Assembly (NCBI GenBank): GCA_947174975.1
Contig: CAMWLA010000096.1
Span: forward strand, 1-5,064
From: an uncultured Clostridia bacterium
GTDB taxonomy: Bacteria; Bacillota; Clostridia; Christensenellales; Borkfalkiaceae
DNA: 5,064 bases
Direction: 5' to 3'
Position numbers and translations under genes: made by a program. How positions within the stretch are numbered: position 1 is the first letter of the stretch; each line of letters begins with the position of its first letter. Below are positions 1 through 3,562 of the stretch, piece after piece. The notes beneath the pieces are model-generated. The model searched no databases. It was not told the DNA's origin and worked only from the letters and a program-made list of their open reading frames with translations.

Positions 1-194
1 GTATAGAACATTCTGACCGGCGTAAGCTTAATGGTAATGCCCCTTTCGCGCTCGATATCCATCGAGTCGAGAAGCTGATTTTCCATATCGCGCTTTGAAA
101 CTTGCCCCGTCATTTCGATAAGACGGTCGGCAAGCGTACTCTTGCCGTGGTCGATATGTGCTATTATGCAGAAATTGCGTATATTGTTTTTCAT
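1..194 (-). CDS. lepA: Elongation factor 4 (LepA), N-terminal part only
   Basis: Ribosome-associated translational GTPase (EF4), which acts on stalled or mistranslocated ribosomes and has a proposed role in initiation or subunit biogenesis. The visible 64 codons read MKNNIRNFCIIAHIDHGKST, the LepA N-terminus with the G1/P-loop motif AHIDHGKST at about residues 12-20. The DRLIEMTG segment follows, then the switch region LDSMDIERERGITIK at about 43-57. The RNF.IIAHIDHGKST start and the LDSMDIERERGITIK stretch separate LepA from TypA/BipA (AHVDHGKTT) and from tetracycline-resistance ribosomal protection proteins. The rest of the protein lies beyond position 1. The ATG at 194 is the natural LepA start. 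No Shine-Dalgarno sequence precedes it, but a strong promoter ends 7 bases upstream, so the mRNA is predicted to be leaderless. It is divergent to the membrane-protein gene at 288. Confidence 0.95.
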   Translation of the reverse strand, partial: MKNNIRNFCIIAHIDHGKSTLADRLIEMTGQVSKRDMENQLLDSMDIERERGITIKLTPVRMFY

Positions 195-201
195 AATATT
201 T

Positions 202-230
202 ATTATATATTAATAGCGATTAATTGGCAA
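202..230 (-). promoter_or_regulatory. lepA promoter, predicted leaderless
   Basis: On the minus strand a TTGCCA -35 box (230-225) is followed by a 17-base spacer and a perfect TATAAT -10 box (207-202). The -10 ends 7 bases before the lepA ATG at 194, so transcription should begin at or one base before the start codon. No purine-rich ribosome-binding site fits between them. An A/T-rich tract upstream of the -35 could act as an UP element. Confidence 0.75.
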
Positions 231-251
231 GAAAAAACGCCTTTTCTTTTG

Positions 252-280
252 TTGCAATTTTAGATGCGAACTTGTATAAT
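252..280 (+). promoter_or_regulatory. Promoter of the membrane-protein gene, predicted leaderless
   Basis: On the plus strand a TTGCAA -35 box (252-257), a 17-base spacer and a perfect TATAAT -10 box (275-280). The -10 ends 7 bases before the ATG at 288, the same spacing as in the divergent lepA promoter. Because the promoter lies over the upstream in-frame ATGs at 264 and 279, those codons should not be present in the mRNA as start sites. The -35 boxes of the two divergent promoters are separated by 21 bases (231-251) that are mostly A/T. Confidence 0.72.
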
Positions 281-287
281 GGTACAT

Positions 288-1055
288 ATGATACTTGCGT
301 TAAATGCAGCCAAAATATACGGCTGGGCACACCTCACCTTTATAGGAATATTTATAGCCGCGTTCGCGGTCAGCCTTGTATTCGTAAAACTTAAAGTCAA
401 ATCTGAAAAGGCAATTGACATAACCGTTAAAGCACTTGGCGGAGCTTTGCTTGCGCTTTTACTCTTTAACAGAATAGCCATTTCGTTTTATAGGGAATCG
501 GCTTGGGGGCTTGTGCCAGACAGCTTCTGCGGAGTGGGAAGTCTGGGGCTTGCAATTTCTTGTATATTCTTTAAGCGCAGCGCTACTCCCTATCACGCGT
601 TCGTGTACTGGATGTTCTTCGGCGGATTGATTACCGTGTTCTACCCCGATTTTATCGGACAAGTATTCCACGGCGAAGCAACTTCGTTTATGTACCCCGC
701 AACCATTTCGGGAATGCTGCACCACGCGCTTGCCGCATACATTTCGGTATTCCTATGCTTAACCGGACATTTCAAGCCTTGCGTTAAAAAGACGTACGCA
801 CTGCCCTTAATGATGTGCTTTACTCTCGTTTACGGCGTATTCTTGCTTGACGCTTTAAAATTCGAAAAGGCAATGTATATCGGCGCACCCCTTGTCCCCG
901 GAACGTTCATTACTTGGTACGTTGTAGAACCCGCGCTTGTCGCGTTTGCTTACGGCGTAGCGTTTCTGTACCAATATATCGTCAAAAAGATAACGACGAA
1001 AACAGATTTAGAATTTACGCCGTTCGTGAGCGAAGATAATTCAGACGAAATTTAA
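288..1055 (+). CDS. Multi-pass membrane protein, YwaF/TMEM164-like (TIGR02206-type)
   Basis: A 255-residue integral membrane protein, predicted with about seven hydrophobic segments (roughly residues 14-33, 49-66, 82-95, 103-121, 138-158, 168-190 and 205-230) and a charged C-terminal tail. The pattern of landmarks resembles the bacterial YwaF/TP0381 family related to eukaryotic TMEM164: GWAHL near residue 12, a Pro-x-x-Phe-Cys (VPDSFC) entering the third segment, FFGGLITVFYPDF at about 110-122, and LHH at 144-146. Human TMEM164 is reported to be a membrane acyltransferase using conserved Cys and His residues; whether Cys81 and His145/146 do the same here is only an inference. The start at 288 was chosen because the gene's promoter overlaps the upstream ATGs (264, 279), and the mature N-terminus MILALNAAK fits. 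A terminator follows directly. Family assignment is by motif memory, not by alignment. Confidence 0.6.
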   Translation: MILALNAAKIYGWAHLTFIGIFIAAFAVSLVFVKLKVKSEKAIDITVKALGGALLALLLFNRIAISFYRESAWGLVPDSFCGVGSLGLAISCIFFKRSATPYHAFVYWMFFGGLITVFYPDFIGQVFHGEATSFMYPATISGMLHHALAAYISVFLCLTGHFKPCVKKTYALPLMMCFTLVYGVFLLDALKFEKAMYIGAPLVPGTFITWYVVEPALVAFAYGVAFLYQYIVKKITTKTDLEFTPFVSEDNSDEI

Positions 1056-1059
1056 ATTT

Positions 1060-1089
1060 AAAAAGCACCTCAATCGAGGTGCTTTTTTT
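1060..1089. terminator. Bidirectional rho-independent terminator between convergent genes
   Basis: An 11-bp perfect stem (AAAAGCACCTC at 1061-1071 paired with GAGGTGCTTTT at 1076-1086) closes on a 4-base loop. It is followed on the plus strand by seven T (1083-1089) and on the minus strand by five T (1064-1060). It sits between the plus-strand stop codon (1053-1055) and the minus-strand stop codon (1090-1088), so it can serve both converging transcripts. Confidence 0.85.
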
Positions 1090-1315
1090 ATAGCTTTATT
1101 AATATGCGCGTTTCTTTACTTTCGATTTCAACGAGGTTGAGTGAGCCGTTTTCGCGTTTATAATTTTTCAAAAGCTTTTTCATGCTTTTAAGAAGAGGTT
1201 TGAAGTCCGCTTCGGGGTTTTCTCTTTTAATCTGCTTTCCCATAAAATGCAGAGCAAACCCGATGCCGCAAATAAACCTTAAATGCAGTTTTTTATAGTC
1301 TAAGGCAAACTTCAT
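1088..1315 (-). CDS. Small protein translationally coupled to the XRE regulator, function unknown
   Basis: A 75-residue basic protein with no recognised function. Residues about 11-26 (HLRFICGIGFALHFMG) are fairly hydrophobic but contain Arg and His, so a membrane helix is doubtful. Residues 38-56 are Lys-rich and likely helical (LLKSMKKLLKNYK). The C-terminal tail SLNLVEIESKETRILIKL resembles the tail of the regulator encoded just upstream (GKIVDIESADGDIVEIWVE), which suggests the two carry related terminal domains. The start is taken at the ATG at 1315, whose ATGA overlaps the regulator's TGA stop. A TTG nine bases earlier has no suitable ribosome-binding site, and the only purine stretch (GGAG at 1330-1327) is 11 bases from the ATG, so coupling to the upstream gene is likely. 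A partner or modulator of the regulator is a plausible but unproven role. Confidence 0.7.
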   Translation of the reverse strand: MKFALDYKKLHLRFICGIGFALHFMGKQIKRENPEADFKPLLKSMKKLLKNYKRENGSLNLVEIESKETRILIKL

Positions 1316-1821
1316 TCTACCCAAATCTCCACGATATCGCCGTCCGCACTTTCGATGTCAACAATTTTACCTATTGCACCTTGATTTACAAGCGAGAGTA
1401 TCTGTTCGAAGTCTATCTCGCTTAGCGCGCCCATTGCTCTCTTTTCGCCGTCGTCGCTTTTCTTCAAGGTTGCGACGAACTCCTTATTCTTAATAAGAAG
1501 CTCTGCAATGGACAACGGAAGATTTATATTCACCTTGTCGCCGTCGCCGCTTTTAATACGCACCTTTAACAGCATTTTCGTAAGATCGACCGTGTCTTTA
1601 TTTACCGCTACCACCTCCGCGCGCTGTACACCCAATAGCTCGTCGCAAGAAACTCCCAACAACTCGGAAAGGCGCGGAAGCAAAGATATGTCGGGCGAGG
1701 TTATATCGTTTTCCCACTTTGAAACCGCTTGCGGCGAAACCGAACATTTTTCCGCCAGCTGCTCCTGCGTTATTCCCCTCGCCTTTCTCAGCGACGCAAT
1801 TTTTTCACCTAATGAAGTCAT
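1312..1821 (-). CDS. XRE-family transcriptional regulator with C-terminal accessory domain
   Basis: A 169-residue cytoplasmic DNA-binding protein. Residues 4-60 form a Cro/C1-type helix-turn-helix: LGEKIASLRKARGITQEQLA, then SVSPQAVSKWEND as the recognition helix, then LPRLSELLGVSCDELLG. The C-terminal half (about 83-169) contains LKVRIKSGDGDKVNINLP, an IDFEQILSLVNQG segment and the acidic end KIVDIESADGDIVEIWVE. I recall this layout from small domains of uncharacterised Bacillota proteins (SHOCT/YvlB-like), without a known ligand. The start is the ATG at 1821, preceded by GAGAGGTG (1834-1827). An in-frame TTG at 1836 would place that ribosome-binding site inside the gene and is not used. It is followed by, and overlaps, the small gene at 1315. 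Autoregulation is likely for this family. The target genes are unknown. Confidence 0.88.
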   Translation of the reverse strand: MTSLGEKIASLRKARGITQEQLAEKCSVSPQAVSKWENDITSPDISLLPRLSELLGVSCDELLGVQRAEVVAVNKDTVDLTKMLLKVRIKSGDGDKVNINLPLSIAELLIKNKEFVATLKKSDDGEKRAMGALSEIDFEQILSLVNQGAIGKIVDIESADGDIVEIWVE

Positions 1822-1826
1822 AAATA

Positions 1827-1834
1827 CACCTCTC
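1827..1834 (-). promoter_or_regulatory. Ribosome-binding site deciding the regulator start
   Basis: GAGAGGTG on the minus strand, with its AGAGG core 7 bases before the ATG at 1821. It falls inside the longer reading frame that begins at the TTG at 1836, which argues against that start. Confidence 0.75.
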
Positions 1835-1844
1835 AATTAATTTT

Positions 1845-1866
1845 TGTAATTACATTATAAATTATA
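1845..1866 (-). promoter_or_regulatory. Tandem -10 boxes and palindromic candidate operator of the XRE gene
   Basis: The minus strand carries two perfect TATAAT hexamers one base apart (1866-1861 and 1859-1854). I see no convincing -35 at the usual distance for either, so the promoter may need an activator or may rely on only one of them. The perfect 10-bp palindrome TGTAATTACA at 1845-1854 abuts the second hexamer and covers the expected transcription start. It is a reasonable candidate for the binding site of the XRE protein itself, though short AT-rich palindromes also occur by chance. Confidence 0.45.
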
Positions 1867-1917
1867 AAGTACGCAATTAACAGCGACTAAAAGTTGAAAA
1901 AGCTAACTTATCCGTTT

Positions 1918-1945
1918 AAAAAAACTCAACCTGAGGTTGAGTTTT
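1918..1945 (-). terminator. Rho-independent terminator of the ppx-maf-mreB-like operon
   Basis: An 11-bp perfect stem (AAAACTCAACC at 1921-1931 with GGTTGAGTTTT at 1935-1945) closes on a 3-base loop. On the minus strand it is followed by seven T (1924-1918). It lies 17 bases past the MreB-like stop codon and upstream of the XRE promoter, so it separates the two minus-strand transcription units. Confidence 0.85.
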
Positions 1946-1961
1946 GTTTATTTTCTTAATT

Positions 1962-2969
1962 TTACTCGGTTGCAAACCTTGTAAACAGATAATCGTTGGA
2001 GAGTATCGTTCCCGCTCCGATAACGGCGGCAAGCTGCGGCTCGTCGGGAAGGTTGACGGGGATACTGAGTTTTGCGTGGATATACTCGGCAAGTCCGTCC
2101 ATTTTCATAAGTCCGCCCGAAAGAAAAATTCCGCTGTGAACTATTCCCGACGCGACTTCCGCGTCAAGCTTTGCCAGAACGAGAGAAACGTACTCCAAAA
2201 TTTTATCGACGTACGTCAGAATATATTCATAGATGTGCGAGGAGTTTACGGCAATAGATGCGGGCGCGCCGCTGGTTATGTCTCTGCCGTCGGCAACCGT
2301 CATTTTGTTATCGTCGTGCAGTAAGCTTCCGACGGTGTTTTTAATTCTCTCGGCAGTGAGCGCACCGATACTCATATTGCGCTTATTCGCAAGCTCGTCA
2401 ATGATATGCACGTCGATATTGCCCCCGCCGAGGTTGATATTAATTCCGTAAATAAGTCCGTCCTGCGACAGCGCGGCAATGTTGGTTATGCCGTAGCCGA
2501 TATCTATAACGAACATAGGCACGCTTTCACTAATCGTGACGTTGTGTCCGAGAACCGCGGCAAACGGCAATATAGTGAAATACACCGCGCCTATTCCGCA
2601 CTCGGAAGCGATACGCTTATACTTTTCCTTTAACTCTTCGCCGCTTCCGCAAGGCAGAATGAAAATAACTTCTGTATACCTTGCCTTACGGCGGGAAATT
2701 TCTATTTTGCCCAAGAAATACGCCAAAAGATGTGCGGCAAGATTTTCGTGTACGATATCGCCGTCGATAACGGGGTTGACGATATGCGTATTGACAGCCG
2801 CCCTACCCGAAAGCGCACGCGCCTTGTCGCCGTACGCCTTTATTAAAAAATTATCTTCGCCGTATTCTTCTTCCACGGCGATACACGTTGCTTCCTTTAA
2901 AACGACTCCGCAACCCGCGATACATATTTTAGTTTCGCTTGAACCGAAATCAATTGCAACTCTTCTCAT
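1962..2969 (-). CDS. Divergent MreB-like actin-fold protein
   Basis: A 335-residue protein of normal MreB length. MreB forms membrane-bound filaments that guide cell-wall synthesis. The actin/Hsp70 nucleotide motifs are recognisable: phosphate-1 DFGSSETKI (7-15, usually DLGTANT), phosphate-2 DIGYGITNIAAL (156-167, usually DIGGGTTEVAV), LGGGNIDVHI (180-189) and adenosine motif GIFLSGGLMKMDGL (280-293). IGALTAERIKNTVGS (201-215) matches MreB's IGERTAE.IK..IG. The usual IEEPMAAAIG is TILPFAAVLG here (132-141), so the glutamates that include the catalytic one are missing. The loop after YFLGK is Arg-rich (RRKARY, 93-98) instead of carrying a hydrophobic membrane-inserting pair. It overlaps maf by ATGA, has AAGAGG 7 bases upstream (2982-2977), and is followed by a terminator with no mreC or mreD. 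FtsA-like or other actin-fold relatives are less likely, because the FtsA-specific domain is absent. Confidence 0.82.
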   Translation of the reverse strand: MRRVAIDFGSSETKICIAGCGVVLKEATCIAVEEEYGEDNFLIKAYGDKARALSGRAAVNTHIVNPVIDGDIVHENLAAHLLAYFLGKIEISRRKARYTEVIFILPCGSGEELKEKYKRIASECGIGAVYFTILPFAAVLGHNVTISESVPMFVIDIGYGITNIAALSQDGLIYGININLGGGNIDVHIIDELANKRNMSIGALTAERIKNTVGSLLHDDNKMTVADGRDITSGAPASIAVNSSHIYEYILTYVDKILEYVSLVLAKLDAEVASGIVHSGIFLSGGLMKMDGLAEYIHAKLSIPVNLPDEPQLAAVIGAGTILSNDYLFTRFATE

Positions 2970-3517
2970 TGAAGTACCTCTTCAAGCATTTTTTTCACTA
3001 GTGAAACGGGCAAGCCCACAACGTTGGTGTAGCCGCCGAAATATTCTTTTACAAGTCCGCCGTCCTGAATACCGTAGCTTCCCGCTTTATCCAAGGGAGA
3101 ACCGCTGTCGACGTAAATTTTGATAAACTCGTCGGAAAGGTTATTGAAGCGAACCTCGGTTTTTTCAAACTCCAAAAGCTTTTTGTATTTATTGCGCACG
3201 CACACCGCAGTAATTACGTAGTGCGTTTTGCCCGATAACCTTTTAAGCGTTTTTGTCGCGTCATCACTGTCCTTGGGCTTGCCTAAAATTTCGCCGTCGA
3301 ATACGACGATAGTATCACAGCCCACAACGACGGCGTCGCCGTTTTCGGCAAACACCTCGTCGCACTTGCTTTCCGCAACGGACAATGCGACTTGTTCGGG
3401 GAACAGCGACATATTAAATTTTTCTTCCGATTTTGCGGGTATCACCTCAAACTCGGGAACGATTAAGGAAAACAGCTCCTTCCTTCTCGGCGACGCGCTT
3501 GCAAGTATGTATTTCAT
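2966..3517 (-). CDS. maf: Maf-family nucleotide pyrophosphatase (YhdE-like)
   Basis: A 183-residue cytosolic house-cleaning enzyme that hydrolyses non-canonical or excess nucleoside triphosphates to monophosphate and pyrophosphate. The family signature is complete: LASASPRRKELF (5-16), GCDTIVVFDGEILGKP (66-81) with the metal-binding Asp68, LSGKTHYVITAVCV (94-107), DKAGSYGIQ (143-151) and NVVGLPVSLV (165-174). The YGIQ form points to the dTTP/UTP-type subgroup, not the m7GTP-type, a family-level inference. The start is placed at the ATG at 3517, where homologues begin (MKYILAS). An in-frame ATG at 3541 would add eight residues. Neither has a clear ribosome-binding site. The gene lies 45 bases after ppx and overlaps the MreB-like gene by ATGA. 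A maf-mreB neighbourhood is common in bacteria. Confidence 0.94.
   Translation of the reverse strand: MKYILASASPRRKELFSLIVPEFEVIPAKSEEKFNMSLFPEQVALSVAESKCDEVFAENGDAVVVGCDTIVVFDGEILGKPKDSDDATKTLKRLSGKTHYVITAVCVRNKYKKLLEFEKTEVRFNNLSDEFIKIYVDSGSPLDKAGSYGIQDGGLVKEYFGGYTNVVGLPVSLVKKMLEEVLQ
2977..2982 (-). promoter_or_regulatory. Ribosome-binding site of the MreB-like gene inside maf
   Basis: AAGAGG on the minus strand, 7 bases before the ATG at 2969, within the last codons of maf. It matches the XRE gene's AGAGG core and 7-base spacing, so this organism does use conventional Shine-Dalgarno initiation. Confidence 0.7.
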
Positions 3518-3528
3518 TTGTACCGAAT

Positions 3529-3554
3529 TAAACGCCGTCATTTTACGGCGTTTA
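3529..3554 (-). other. Perfect inverted repeat between ppx and maf
   Basis: TAAACGCCGT (3529-3538) and ACGGCGTTTA (3545-3554) form a 10-bp stem with a 6-base loop. In the minus-strand transcript the loop reads AAAATG, which contains the alternative maf start at 3541. There is no T run after it in the direction of the operon, so it is not a standard terminator for ppx. It could be an RNA processing or stabilising hairpin, a translation-control element for maf, or a protein-binding dyad. On the plus strand it is followed by T-rich sequence, so it could also stop antisense transcription. Confidence 0.6.
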
Positions 3555-3562
3555 CGTTTTAT

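Noticed and set aside
1..194. TypA/BipA or tetracycline-resistance GTPase instead of LepA
   Set aside because: AHIDHGKST and LDSMDIERERGITIK match LepA. TypA and ribosomal protection proteins have AHVDHGKTT or AHVDAGKTT at the P-loop.
1822..1836. TTG at 1836 as start of the XRE regulator
   Set aside because: It would place the GAGAGGTG ribosome-binding site inside the gene. The ATG at 1821 has correct spacing and gives the usual family N-terminus.
1508..1840. 110-codon plus-strand frame across the XRE gene
   Set aside because: It mirrors the helix-turn-helix coding sequence and reads through the XRE ribosome-binding site. The minus-strand protein is clearly the real one.
1837..1961. Possible riboswitch or small RNA in the gap
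   Set aside because: Beyond the terminator, tandem -10 boxes and short palindrome, I see no multi-helix structure or known conserved motif in the 125 bases.
2536..3123. 195-codon open frame on the plus strand
   Set aside because: It lies antisense to the MreB-like gene and maf, both supported by strong motifs. Its translation shows no family signature and has no promoter or ribosome-binding site.
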